Shown here one piece after another: positions 35,930-47,862 of a stretch of 64,000 bases of DNA. The DNA is from Buxus sempervirens (Eukaryota; Streptophyta; Magnoliopsida; Buxales; Buxaceae). The notes beneath the pieces were generated by a model that made no database searches, was not told where the DNA came from, and worked only from the letters and a program-made list of their open reading frames with translations. Location: the NCBI GenBank assembly GCA_947561395.2, contig OX387187.1:19883829-19947828 (forward strand). The letters run 5' to 3'. Within the stretch, counting starts at the first letter, position 1, and the number at the start of each line of letters is the position of its first letter. The translations under genes and the position numbers were made by a program.

Positions 35930-36200
35930 TGTTCACCTCGGTTGGGGATCGTGAACTGTTGTTCACCCTATCAGGGGATTGTGAACTTGCATCCACCACA
36001 GACATGGATATTTGTAGATCGTGGATTGTTGTTCACCTCGATTAGGGATTGTGAACCTGCATCCACCACAGACATGGATATTTGTAGATCGTGGATTGTT
36101 GTTCACCTTGGTTGGGGATCGTGGACTATTGTTCACCCTAGCGGGGGATCGTGTACCTGCATCCACCACAAATATGAGTTATGGGGATCGTGAACTAAGT
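35930..36200 (+). repeat. Tandem repeat, unit about 75 bp
   Basis: Three to four units containing GTTCACC, GGGGATTGTGAAC and CATCCACCACAGACATGGA. Two adjacent units (from about 35985 and 36060) are nearly identical over 70 bp. The units carry the inverted words GTTCAC and GTGAAC. Confidence 0.85.
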
Positions 36201-36384
36201 TCATCACGTGCTTTGAGGCATTGTGGATCATGAACCTAAATTCACCCCAGAAGCTTAGAACTGTGAAATTGTTTAATGGTGGTTGGTTTTTATGAGTTTA
36301 TCTGGAAATTTGTGTTGTTGTACAGAATTGTTTTTTCGTATGATTTGGGAAATAGAAGGGAATTCCACTTGGTATGTGTTATGA

Positions 36385-36545
36385 ATAGGCTGCGTTGAGG
36401 GGCACTCCGCTTAGCCTTGCTTCATCGGGCAGCGTAGAGAGGCACTCCGTTGACCTAGATTTGTTAGGTCGCGTAAAGGGGCACTCCACTTGATCTTGAT
36501 TTATCAAGCAACGTAGAGGAGTACTCCGCTAGGCCTTGAATCTTG
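36385..36545 (+). repeat. Tandem repeat, unit about 45 bp
   Basis: Four degenerate units of the type GCGTAGAGGGGCACTCCGCTT. It lies 760-920 bp before the LTR end, comparable in place to the minisatellites of the other LTRs. Confidence 0.8.
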
Positions 36546-37303
36546 GTTAGAGGGTAGAGGGTGAGTATTTCGACTTACAGACATTTTCTGTTGATATTGT
36601 AGTTTGGATTAATCTGGCTTTATTTGCTTATTATTATGATTCTGAGTAATGAAATTATTGTTTAAATGCGAATGAACTGCTTCTTTATATTTGAACTGCT
36701 TTTAGCATGAATTTGATGGGGTTTAATCGTATTGTATTCGAGCATGTTACTTTATTATCTGAAATTGCATAAATTGTTTATATCATGCATTGTGCTACTT
36801 ACTGGGACATTAGTCTCATGTAAGTTTTGTTTTCATCGGATTTGTTTTCAGATCCTGTTGGTGAGACTCGTAATGGCGCAGAATTTGAGGGTTATCTGGA
36901 GTACAAGCCGGAAGATTACTATCACCCCGGCTAGAGCTAGAGAAGGAAATTTTTTGGACAGTTGTGTACTTTATTTTTGGATAATTGTACATATTGTAGA
37001 TATAGAGAGTGAGAGATAGATTAACCCATTGATCATGTTTCTTTTTGTGGATAAGTTAGTGTTTAATTATAATTGATGTCGATATATGATTTGAGATATA
37101 AAACTATGATTATCAGGTACAAGAGTCGTCTCCCAACCTTGTAATTACAGACGTTATATAGCAGTTTTTTTTTTAATTTTGAGATTATATTATAATTGTT
37201 TGAGTTAGTTTCTTAAGGTATTTCATCACTCTTTGGGCCCTAAAATAGCGCTCGGGAGCCAATATGAACCCTATCCGGGTGAACCTAGTTTCGGGGTGCT
37301 ACA

Positions 37304-38012
37304 GAATCATACATGGACATTAGTTCCTTCCAACAATGTTAGTAATATTGTTGGTTGCTGATGGGTTTTTCGTACTAAATGACATTCTGATGGCACTCTT
37401 GAACGTTGCAAGGCCAGGTTAGTGGCTAAGGGATATCATCAACAAGAAGGTATTGGCTATATTGAGACATTCAGTCCTGTAGTTAAACCTACTACAATTC
37501 GTCTCATCCTTGCAATTGCTGTTACATATGGCTGGTCTCTCCGGCAACTAGATGTTCAAAATGCCTTCTTACATGGAGATCTATTTGAGACGGTTTTTAT
37601 GCAGCAACCACCAGGGTTTGTTCATCCATAATTTCCTACTCATGTATGCAAATTGAACAAAGCCATTTATGGTCTCAAGCAAGCTCCACGAGCTTGGTTT
37701 TCTCACCTAAGCTCAAAGTTACATGCTTTTGGTTTTGTCTCCTCCAAATCCGATCCTTCTCTGTTCATTTTTCACACTTCTTCTCTTACCATTTACTTGC
37801 TTGTCTATGTTGACGACATTATTTTCACTGCTTCTCGTTCCTATGCCATTTCTCATCTCATTTCTTTTCTCCGTTCTAATTTTCCCATCAAAGACCTCAG
37901 TCCTCTTCATTATTTTCTTGGCTTGGAAATTTCTCCTCTACCTGATGGTCTTCATCTTTCTCAACAAAGGTATATATCTAATCTCCTTACTCGATCCAAC
38001 ATGCAAGATGCC
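37304..38012 (+). pseudogene. copia-3 fragment 2: reverse transcriptase
   Basis: Resumes the copia-3 frame: [64 protein letters not shown] (catalytic Asp pair) and LHYFLGLEI. There is an in-frame TAA at 37629-37631. The fragment ends in CATGCAAGATGCC (38000-38012), the target site of LINE-2. RNase H continues at 44085. Confidence 0.92.
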
Positions 38013-38074
38013 GGTGATAGGAACTGAAGCATGGTTACAGTCGTGTTTGCAAAGGATAGCTCCCAAGAGGAAGG

Positions 38075-38112
38075 ACGGCTAGGGTTTCTCAAGGATGGCT
38101 AGGGTTTCTCGC
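38075..38112 (+). repeat. Two telo-box-like 20-bp repeats in LINE-2 leader
   Basis: GGCTAGGGTTTCTC occurs twice, 20 bp apart, just before the ORF1 ATG at 38121. CTAGGGTTT is the inverse of the plant telo-box AAACCCTA. LINE-1 has ATTAGGGTTTGG at 10399 in its leader. Confidence 0.7.
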
Positions 38113-38120
38113 TGGCTTGC

Positions 38121-39654
38121 ATGGCCCTCAATATTCAAGGTGGTTCCTCTTCTCTTCCGCCAGATAAGCAAAGATCGTTTGCAGCAGTAGTTTCTGGTGG
38201 ACAAGTTGGGCTTTCGATTGAGGATGTAAATATTTCAAGGAAAACTGTTTCAAGTTTTCATGGGTTTCCGGCTGTGGAGTTTTCAGATTTGGAGATGAAC
38301 AAATCCATTAATCCATTCTCATTTACATTGGTTGCAAAGTTCATTAATGGAAGACCATCTGTTGATGTGGTCCGGGAAACAATACAAAAGTCATGGGGGA
38401 TTCATGGTGCTTTTCATGTGGGTGTTCTGGATAATCGTCATCTTCTCCTTCGCTTCAAAGAGGAACGAGATTTTATAAAAACTTGGACAAGAGAGAACTT
38501 GAGTATCAATCTTCCGATTGTTTCAATGGAATATGAGGTTCGATCCTTCCAGGGAGTCTTCTTTGGTGCCGGTTTGGGTTTCTCTTCCTCACCTCCCTCT
38601 TAACTTGTTTCCAGAATCCATTATTTTCTCGATTGCTGGTGCTGTTGGTAAACCCCTTGCTCTTGATACGCCAACCAGAAACCTAACGAGACCCAGTCTA
38701 GCTAGAGTTTGTGTTCTTTTGGATTTGCTCAAGGACAGGCCTGACAAAATATGGATTAAGATGGGTTCTGAGTTTGGTCGTTGGCAGCCAGTTCTCTATG
38801 AGAATGTTCCCTCTTATTGCACAAATTGCTTTCACAGGGGACATGATTTTCCTTCTTGCCGTGTGGCTTCAAAAAAGAAGAAGATAGATGTTCCAAAAAC
38901 TCAGTTTAAGCGTGTTGGTATATTTGAGAATTTTCCTTCATTAGAAAACTATTTCGATCTTCTCCCTTCTGTGAATAATGTCTTGGTTGATCATGGGAAG
39001 GATGATTCTATGGTTAACTCAGAGAATATTGATGAAAACATACAGATTACTGGGCTATCACAAGACAAGGATATGCAATGTTCGTTATTTTATGGAAAGA
39101 ATATAAAATCTAAGGATTCAGAGCAATACCAGGAAACTTCTGTTCAAAATTTTCATGAGGACAATCAAAGGAAAGAAGAGGGTGCGTCTGGTGTTATTGA
39201 TTTAGAGCAAAGTCATGGTCAACCTCACTCAGTAGGTGCTGAGAATGGGAATGACGAATTAACATTAAGAAAGAAATCTCACCGATTTTCTATTTTGAAA
39301 GATTCGCCTCAGATGGGTTTAGCAGCAAATCGTGCTTCTGGTTCTAAAAAATGTATGCAATCAGACTCAATAATTCAGGTTCTCTCTTTGGGTTCGGTTA
39401 GGAATACTTATTCTCAGGATTATGCTTCTCTCTCACATGCTAAGGAATCTTTGTTAAAAGATCAGTCCGAATTATCAAAAAAGATTGAGTTCACTCTGGA
39501 TAATATTGATAGAAAATTGGTTTCCTCTCAAAGTGCAGACTCTCAGCCATCTTTATCAGAAAAGAAATCAAAGAGGAAAAGCTCAAAGGTTGTTGCTAGT
39601 ATTTCTACAAGGTCTAAGGTAAAGACCTCTTCCAAATCCTCTCAATGTTTTTAA
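38121..39654 (+). pseudogene. LINE-2 ORF1: DUF4283 plus CCHC zinc knuckle, one frameshift
   Basis: Starts at the ATG at 38121. The DUF4283-type domain covers about the first 180 residues (FSFTLVAKFINGRPSVDVV, FHVGVLDNRHLLLRF), then PVWVSLPHLPLNLFPESI and the zinc knuckle YCTNCFHRGHDFPSC (about 38817-38861, all four ligands present). A long Ser/Lys-rich tail follows. One frameshift near 38513-38525 divides it into frames 38121-38603 and 38518-39654. Its stop (39652-39654) overlaps the start of ORF2. The likely role is RNA binding and chaperoning of the element RNA. Confidence 0.88.
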
Positions 39655-42600
39655 TGATTAATACAATGATATGGAACATAAGGGGAGTTGCAAATTCTGA
39701 TTATGTTAATATGCTGAAATCTCATGTTTTTACTCATAAGATTCAATTGCTTTCTCTTCTGGAGCCTATGTCTAGCATTTCAAGAGGTAAAAAAGTTGCC
39801 AAAATCATTAAACTGAAGAATTTTTACTGTAACAATGACAATGAAAGTAAGATTTGGATTTTTTTGGTCTGAATCAGTTCAGCTTGATATTATTTTGAAC
39901 TCTGTTCAATATGTAACAGCTCTTGTAAGTTCAGCTCAAGCCTCTTCCTTTGCTCCTTATTTAGTTACATTTGTTTATGCCAAATGTGATGTGTTGGAGA
40001 GACGTAGCCTGTGGTATGATTTGTTGGGTTTTTCAGCTTCTGTCAATCATCCTTGGATAATAGGAGGGGATTTTAATGCTATTCTTGCTGTTGATGAGAA
40101 ATATGGAGGGAGGAACCCAGATACCAGATCTATGCATGAGTTCCAAGACTTTGCAAACTGTGCAGGTTTAAAGGACTTGGGTTTTTGTGGAGACAAGTTT
40201 ACATGGTGTAATGAGCAGGTTGGTCAAAGAAGAATATGGGCAAGGTTGGATAGATTCTTGATAAACCATCAGGGAATTAATGTTGCTGCATCTCTTAAGG
40301 TTTCCCATTTGTCTCGGGTTTGTTCTGATCATAGTCCTATTTTGTTAACATATGTGCAAGCTTTGAGAACTCCAAATTATTCTTTCTTCAAATTCCAGAA
40401 AATGTGGACATCTCACCATTCTTTTTTGGATGTGGTAAAGGAAGCATGGAATGTGAATGTTATTGGCCCTCCTTTGGTAGTTTTCTCAAGGAAATTAAAA
40501 CATCTTAGAGCTGTTTTGCGTAAATGGAATTGGGAGGTGTTTGGTGATGTTAATCGCCGAATAGAGACTCTTTATTTGAAAATTTCAGATCTGGAGAATA
40601 GTCTTCAAATTCACTGGAATCAGCAATGTGCTGATCTTCTTCACTCTAGCAAGAAAGATCTCATAAAAAGCATCTCTCAGCAAGAATCTTTATATAGGCA
40701 GCAGTCCAGAGTTAAATGGCTTCAAGAAGGGGACAAGAATTCAAAGTTCTTCCATGCTTCTTTGCAGATTAGAAATCAAAAGCATTTGATGTCAGGTAAT
40801 GATTGGTTTTCTGATAATCCCAACATCCAGGAAGAGGCGGTTTCTTTCTTTTCAAGTTGTTTCTTTTCAACACCTCATTCTATTAATTCTTGTGTGAATT
40901 TTATCCCTAAACTCTTGGATGAAAATATAAACAATAAGTTGGTTTCTTCTCCTTCCTTGGATGAAATAAAAAAAAGGCTGTTTTTGAATTATGTGCTGAT
41001 AGTGCTCCAGGGCCTGATGGTTTCACAGGTTGGTTTTTCCAAACTTGTTGGAATATTATTGCTAATGATCTATTGGAAGCTGTTCTTGAATTTTTTAATG
41101 GAGGTAGTCTTCCCACCTCAATCACGGCCTCTCATATAGCTATTATTCCCAAGGTGGATCAACCAAACTCTTTCTCGGATTTTCGCCCAATTAGCCTTTG
41201 TAATTTCTCTTACAAGGTCATATCTAAGATTCTTGCTTTAAGGCTTTCTGATATTCTTCCGATTATTATTAGTAAAGAGCAGAATGCTTTTGTAAGAGGA
41301 AGGAACATATCCGACAGTATTGCATTGGCTCATGAGTTGTGTCAAGATATCAACAGGAAATGCTTGGGGAGTAATATTATTATTAAGCTCGACATGGCTA
41401 AGGCATTTGATAGAATGGAGTGGGATTTTCTCCTTGAGGTTTGCAAGAGGTTCTGTTTCTCTGAAGATTGGTGCAAGCTCATATTTCGTTGCCTTAATAA
41501 CTGCTGGTTCAGTATTCTGATAAAAGGTAATGCTTGTGGTTTTTTCAAGTCTTCTCGGGGCCTTCACCAAGGTGACCCTTTATCTCCCTTATTGTTCATC
41601 ATTGCTGAAGAGGCTTTAAGTAGAGGTTTGTTCTCTATGGTTCATGATGGTTCTCTCGGATATTATCACACTGGAAGAATTCCTGTTCGTGTTTCCCATA
41701 TATTGTTTGCTGACGACATCCTTATCTTTTCTAATGGTAAGAGATCTTCAATGACTAATCTTTTGAATTTCATTAAGTCATATGAGGATGCTTCTGGTCA
41801 GTTGGTTAACAGGACTAAAAGCTGTTTAATTGCTTCTTCAAAAATCTCTCCTTCTAGATTGGACATGATACAGACTTTATCTGGGTTTAGAAATGTGAGT
41901 TTGCCTATTAGATACCTGGGTGTGCCACTATTCCATGGTAGATCTTCTTTGTCCATGTTTTCTGAGGTCCTTGAGAAGATACAAAAACGCATCAGTGGTT
42001 GGAAAACCAAGTTGTTGACTCATGGAGGTAAGTTGACTCTTATTCAAAGTGTTCTCTCTAGTATTCCAATTCATTCTCTATTAGCATTACCTCTTCCTAA
42101 AGCTGTTTTGAAACGTATGGAAAGTATTTTTGCTAATTTCTTTTGGGGTGAGAGTTCAGAACATGGTCCTAAGAAGCATTGGTTACGGTGGGACAAAATT
42201 GCTCTTCCAAAATCTGAAGGGGGTCTTAATATCAAATCTGTATCTGAAGTTATGAAGAGCCTCCACATAAAAATGGGATGGAGAGCTTTGTTTGGGAACA
42301 GTCTATGGTCTAATTTTATGCGAGCAAAGTATTGTGCAAGGGGTCAGATCCATAATCTTCAAGATAGAAGTGGAAGTTCAAAAATATGGGGGGCAATTCT
42401 TAAGGTGAAGGATGTTATCCTTGATAATACAGTCTGGTCTATTGAAGAAGGCAAAGTTAGCTTCTGGCATGATCATTGGTCCCATTTAGGCAAACTGGTG
42501 GATTACATTCAAGGGGAAGAGATTCCTTTTGCTGATGCGAAGGTGATTGATTTAATAAGTCCCAATGGTACCTGGAACATTGATCTGATTCAAGGTTTTC

Positions 42601-43817
42601 TTCCTCAAGGTATTGTCGCTCAAATTGAAGAAATCCAATTTCGGCCATCTGTTTTCAAAGATAAGCCTTTGTGGAAGGCGTCCTCCTCAGGTATTTTTTC
42701 CACCTTCAATGCTTGGAACATTATTAGAAGACTAGGATTTCCTTTCCCTTGGAGCAAATTTATATGGGCTAATTATATTCCAAGTAAGATAGCTGTATTT
42801 TTATGGAAAGTCTTGAAAGGGGCGCTGTCTACTGATGATAGGGTTCAAATTAGTGGTATTCAGATGTGTTCTCGTTGCAATTGTTGCTTACACAGGAGGT
42901 ATGAAACTATTAATCATCTTTTTTTTCTTTTGGAGATATAGCTCACTCTGTTTGGGAATGTTTTGCTAACAGTTTCCGCTGCCAATTTCATCCTCTTCAT
43001 GATTTGGCCTCTAGAATTTCTTTTTGGTTCAATGAAAGCTCTTCCAATCAATATGGCATATTATTCAAAGCTACTCCTTTATTTATCTGTTGGGAAATAT
43101 GGCTGTCTAGGTGCAAAAGCAGATTTGAAGATGAACCCATGGTAGCAAGTCAAATTATAAGAAAAGTTAATCATTGGTTGCAGGAGATATCATATCTCAC
43201 AAAACCTTCAAGAAATTGTAAGTTTGAGAATGCTCTGATTCTTGAGCAAATGAAGCTGTTCTCTCCTTATGTTAGACCTCCAAAATCTCAATTTGTTCGC
43301 TGGATTAGACAAAGGACTTATTCTATTATTTTGAATGTGGATGGGGCTTCAAAAGGTAATCCTGGAATATCTGGTGGAGGTGGTGTCATTCGTAACTCCA
43401 CAGGTATTTTCTTGATTGCGTTCTCTGCTAATTATGGAATTAGTTCTAATCTTATGGCTGAGATGTTTGCTTTAAGAGATGGTCTTCGTTTGGCTGACAG
43501 TCACGGTTTTCAAGACTTGGAAATCGAGTCTGACTCAAAAGTCCTTGTGGATATCATCAAGGGTCTGGCCTATGTTCCTTGGAAATTTTTGGTTTGGTGG
43601 AAAGAAATCAAAGAAAGGTTAGCTAATTATAATCGGCATCTGAAGCATGTTTATAGGGAAGCTAACTCTGTGGCGGATTCTCTGGCTAATGAGGGGTGTG
43701 GGCATCCTGTCAAGAAAATTTATTCAAAAGTTGTATTTTCCATGATAAAACTGGATTGTTTGCTGTTAGGACTTAGGTCTTCTTTTATTGGTTTTGTTGG
43801 GGTAAGGCTTCACGTCC

Positions 43818-43852
<35 letters not shown>

Positions 43853-43999
43853 TTTGCTGTTCCTTTTTTGAATTGGTTTTGTTGGGGTCAGGCTTCACGT
43901 CCCCCCCAATTTTGCTGTTCCTTTTTTGAATTGGTTTTGTTGGGGTCAGGCTTCACGTCCCCCCCTTTTTTTGCTGTACCTTTTTTGAAATTAATATAG
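39645..43999 (+). pseudogene. LINE-2 ORF2: endonuclease, reverse transcriptase, zf-RVT, RNase H; three frameshifts
   Basis: Starts at the ATG at 39645 (or 39654). Domains in order: AP-type endonuclease (WNIRGV; WIIGGDFNAIL near 40070; SDHSPI near 40330); reverse transcriptase (APGPDGF near 41010; FRPISLCN; LDMAKAFDRMEWDF at about 41390; GDPLSPLLF; FADD at 41707-41718); zf-RVT (about 42660-42910, CSRCNCCLHRR); RNase H (NVDGASKGNPGISGGGGVI at about 43335; AEMFALRDGL; ESDSKVL). It would nick target DNA and prime reverse transcription. Frameshifts lie at a T7 run (about 39860), an A8 run (about 40970) and a T8 run (about 42920), all homopolymers. No stop other than those caused by the shifts was noticed up to RNase H. 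The frame past about 43740 is probably 3' UTR read-through. Confidence 0.9.
43787..43990 (+). repeat. LINE-2 3' tandem repeat with a C31 homopolymer
   Basis: Three units start ATTGGTTTTGTTGGGGT and contain GGCTTCACGTCC, a C run, TTTGCTGTTCC and TTTTTTGA. In unit 1 the C run is about 31 long (43819-43849); in units 2 and 3 it is 6-7. The polyproline seen in the translation comes from this run. Confidence 0.92.
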
Positions 44000-44070
44000 A
44001 GGTCAGGGTCTGCCTCAGCCCTCCTCCCACTGTTGGAGTGCCACTAAAGTTATTCCTGCCTTAGTGGGTT

Positions 44071-44083
44071 TAAAAAAAAAAAA
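44071..44083 (+). other. LINE-2 poly(A) tail
   Basis: A run of 12 A directly before the second TSD copy, as expected from target-primed reverse transcription. Confidence 0.9.
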
Positions 44084-44084
44084 C

Positions 44085-44832
44085 CATGCAAGATGCCAAG
44101 CCTATTTCATCTCCTATGGCTGTTAACTCTCGATTGTCTGCCCTCGATGGCAATTGTTTTTCTGATATCACACTTTATCGAAGCATTGTTGGAAGTCTGT
44201 AGTATCTCTCCTTCACTCGACCAGATATTGCCTTCTCTATCAATAAGGTTGCTCAATTTATGCATGCTCCTCATCTTCCTCATTGGCAAGCTGTCAAACG
44301 AATTCTTCGGTATCTCAAGCATACTATTGCCTTTGGTCTCTCTATCCGTGCCTTTCCTTCTCCTACTTTGCAAGCCTTTTCCGATTCTAATTGGGTAGGT
44401 TGCCCTAATGATCGTCGTTTTACAGGAGGGTTTTTTATTTTTTTTATGGCAACAATCTTATTACTTGGGGCTCTCAGAAACAAAAAACTGTTGCCCGGTC
44501 TAGTACTGAAGCAGAATATAAGGCTTTAGCAAACACTACTACAGAACTTCTTTGGGTTCAATCTCTTCTCCGTGAAATTGGTGTATTTTTACCTCATGCT
44601 CCACTTCTTTGGTGTGACAACCTTGGGGTTACGTATTTGTCTGCCAATCCTGTGCTTCATTCCCGTACCAAGCACATGGAAATTGATTTTCATTTTGTTC
44701 GAAACTGTGTTGCTGCTAAATCTCTCACTGTTGCTTTTCTTTCCAGCAAAGATCAGTTGGCAGATTTCTTTACCAAGCCCATTGTCTCTTCTCGCTTTAT
44801 TGCTTTCAATCGAGCCTCACTCTTGCTCCTGC
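44085..44832 (+). pseudogene. copia-3 fragment 3: RNase H
   Basis: Resumes at the TSD copy: MQDAKPISSPMAVNSRLSAL, then YRSIVGSLQYL-like sequence with shifts, [56 protein letters not shown], then [20 protein letters not shown] and [17 protein letters not shown]. Several frameshifts and stops. The last five bases, CCTGC, are the target site of the solo LTR at 44833. Confidence 0.9.
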
Positions 44833-46614
44833 TGTGACATATACCAGTTTAATTCTAGCATCTTATGGTTTAAACCACAAAATTACTAGAATTGGTATGC
44901 CGAGTGATAAATAAATCCAGACCTTAATTAGGAAACAAGATTTACAAGGTCGGAAATCACTCATCGGAGACATGTCCTATCACCTGATAAACCAGATAGT
45001 CTATGTCTGTAACATAAATCAGAGTGCGTCATAGAAATTTAAACCATCATTAACAACTAGAGAAAACAAACCCATAAAATATCGTCTCATGGAGATACAA
45101 CTCTAATACATATATACATCGGAAGACAAATATATACAACATTAAACTAAAAGGTAACTAGAAAGGAGAATTCCCATAACTCGGGTAATCTCAGAATATA
45201 CAGACTCTAACTGAAATGGAACAAACCAAAAGGATAACAATAAGAAGTAGACTAAATGTCCACCTCTTCCCAATCTGACTTATACCACTCATCAGATGCG
45301 GGGACCGACTCAGGAACACTCTCAAGAATCACCACATCACTAGGGTCCTCCTCTGATACATTTGCACAATCTATAAATATAAATTAAATGAGATCGGAGA
45401 TCCTAGTAAGCCATCATTTATATAACTTAAATAAAAAATGTATCATATACTTCAAACCACGACACATCAGAAATCAAAATGTGCAAGTGAGAGAAATTGC
45501 TATCTCACTAAATAACAAGAATTCATAATAAGGTTCAAAAGAATGACAATAATCATCAACTAGAATATAGCAAATAATTTCATAACTTAAAACTAAATCA
45601 ATCCGATCAATCTGATAAACCATATCATATTTTATCACAAGACTAATCAAAGTAATGTCCAGCCGGAACTATAGACATCGGCCAGGACTACAACTATAGT
45701 AGTTAGGCTGGGATGCACAGCCTCTGGATCACAAGATCACCACACACAACACATTTTGGGTAAGTCCCCTTCTACCGGGAAATACCAACCACATCACTCA
45801 CAACGCTAGGAGGAATAACGCATCTCGACTGGCTCTCATCACAAAATAAAGGAAAACATGTCGGGAGGAATCCTTAACTCAACCAGCTTCGTCGCTACAA
45901 TCAGTACGACTCCCTATACTCCCATACTGAAGAGCCCTCACACACTCAAGTTTTAATTATCTTTTTAAGCATCCACACAATAATTTCATATTCAAAACAT
46001 AATAAGGATCTCTCTTGAGATCAAATAATGAAATTCATTTGGCCCTTACTAACCTGTAAATTGCTAACCCACTATTGATAAGTTAAACTTATCGCAGGGT
46101 AAAACCAATTTAATAAGGGTGCAAAATGCATAAATCAAAACTATAAATACTCAAGTGTGTGTTAACCTAATCAAATATGCATATTGTCATAAATCTAAAA
46201 GTACTATAATATATAATGCAGTTTTAAACCCACGTTTGTGTAATTCACGCGAAATGTTAAATATCAAGGATAATATTCATTGTTTGAAACTTGGTACACT
46301 TATATAATCGATTAAACACAATTTATAGCAATCGGCTGCAATAAAGAAATCATTCAGTTATAAAGCACATTCATGAATAAATTCCCAAATTTGGTCAAAT
46401 TTCCCAAAATTCCTTTCCATGCAATAATGCAGGAATGCCATGGTCAAGCAATAGATTTGATGCTAAAATTTTGATTAGAATCTAGTTTATTTCTTAAACT
46501 AAATTTTTTGAGCCATTAAGTCAAGTCCTTTACCAAGCTTTTAATTATCATGCATGGGACTCCCTGCTAATTAGGCAAACATGTCTTGATCCGCCTATAT
46601 ATTTGACCGACCAA

Positions 46615-47100
46615 ATCTAATGATAAAATTATGAAATTTGGTATGAACATAATAGACATGTAAAGCAAAACACAGAAACAATAATGACTAAATTTGATTA
46701 CGGTATGGTGAAGTTATAGTCAAAATATAGTAACTTAAATGTCTGAAATGGATATCTGTACATGTATGACTCTTGGATATAAACGAGCTATCAAATCTCA
46801 TGATAAAATTATGAAATTTGGTATGAACATAATAGACATGTAAAGGAAAACACATAAACATTAATGACTAAATTTGATTACTGTATGGTGAAGTTAGAGT
46901 CAAAATACAGTAACTTAAATGTCTGAAAGGGATATCTATACATGTATGACTCTTGGATATAAACGAGCTATCAAATCTCATGATAAAATTATGAAATTTG
47001 ATATGCACGTAATATACATGCAAAGGAAACCACAGAAATAAGAATGAATAAATTTCGCCATCTTATGAGAGAGATATACTCAAAATACAGCAACTCTGAG
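46615..47100. repeat. 180-bp tandem repeat, about 2.6 units
   Basis: Lines starting TGATAAAATTATGAAATTTG recur at 46621, 46801 and 46981, a period of exactly 180 bp. Units 1 and 2 are about 95 percent identical; unit 3 diverges after about 120 bp. Confidence 0.95.
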
Positions 47101-47862
47101 TTTTCACGCACTAAAACTATTATCTATGAAGGCAAGCAAATTTGGACCCTTGAACGATAGATTTAGGAAATTCTTGTGAAATACAAGTTTTTAGAGCTTT
47201 GAATCAGCTTTCTAAATCATCTTAGAGTGTCTCATTTTGACTTTGTATGAGAAAGTTATGGTTAAAGACCTATATATCTGAGAACTTATACTTTTAAATT
47301 CCAACTTGATACAGCAGCAAACTTTAAATCTTTGAAGACATGATAATATGGTTATAGAAATTATTAAATCTGAACCATATTCTTTCTAAAACAAAATCAG
47401 AATTAAAGCATACTAATCCACACTTATACCTCATTTACAAAGAAGAAAAAGTTCAGAAGTTTATCACATGGTTATATGCATATAAGACTTTGAATACACT
47501 CACCAAGAACATGTTGAAAACCCAGAAGAATTCTTAAACTCATGCTGTTCAGATACTTATAATTATGCATACTAGAACTTTATGTTTTGAAATCAAAATA
47601 GGATGATGACTGACCTATATACAGAGAATTAAACTCAGCAATCCACCCTATGTTGCTGACAGCAAAGCTCACCAAGAAGAAAGTCTACAGGACAATTTTG
47701 CAGCAAGAATACAAGAGAAGAAGGACTGCAGGTTTTCTGAATTGGGTAATTCCTATTAATTAATTACTTTAAGGTTTATATACTAAACTTAAACAAGAGG
47801 AAGAGACATTCATTTAAACTAATAATATGATAAAAACAATTGTTGACACCTTGCTGATTAGG

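Larger units (their letters stand above)
34135..36851 (+). other. Intron-like interval inside the LTR
   Basis: Donor-like TCTG/GTAAGTAAC and acceptor-like TTTGTTTTCAG/ATCC enclose 2.7 kb that includes both minisatellites. Inference from sequence only. Confidence 0.4.
33705..37303 (+). mobile_element. Solo LTR, 3.6 kb, Tekay-like, TSD GAATC
   Basis: Begins TGTAAGACCCTGGAATTTTG and ends TTTCGGGGTGCTACA. TSD GAATC at 33700-33704 and 37304-37308. It splits the copia-3 RT coding frame, which resumes exactly at the second TSD copy. A purine-rich leader (33920-34080) follows the TATA-like box; the Arg/Glu-rich ORF across it is an artefact. Two minisatellites, a CTACTTACTGGGACATTAG box (36793) and an acceptor-like GGATTTGTTTTCAG (36851) are present. 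Confidence 0.94.
38013..44084 (+). mobile_element. LINE-2, full-length L1-type element with 13-bp TSD
   Basis: Runs from 38013 to a poly(A) tail at 44072-44083. Both sides carry CATGCAAGATGCC (38000-38012 and 44085-44097), a normal L1 target-site duplication. It has a 5' leader, ORF1, ORF2 and a 3' region with tandem repeats. It inserted in the RT coding region of copia-3 and so is younger than that element. A complete 5' end is unusual, as most LINE copies are 5'-truncated. Confidence 0.96.

Noticed and set aside
43757..43999. Proline-rich C-terminus of the LINE-2 RNase H frame
   Set aside because: Encoded by the C31 run and 3' tandem repeats after the RNase H domain; most likely 3' UTR.
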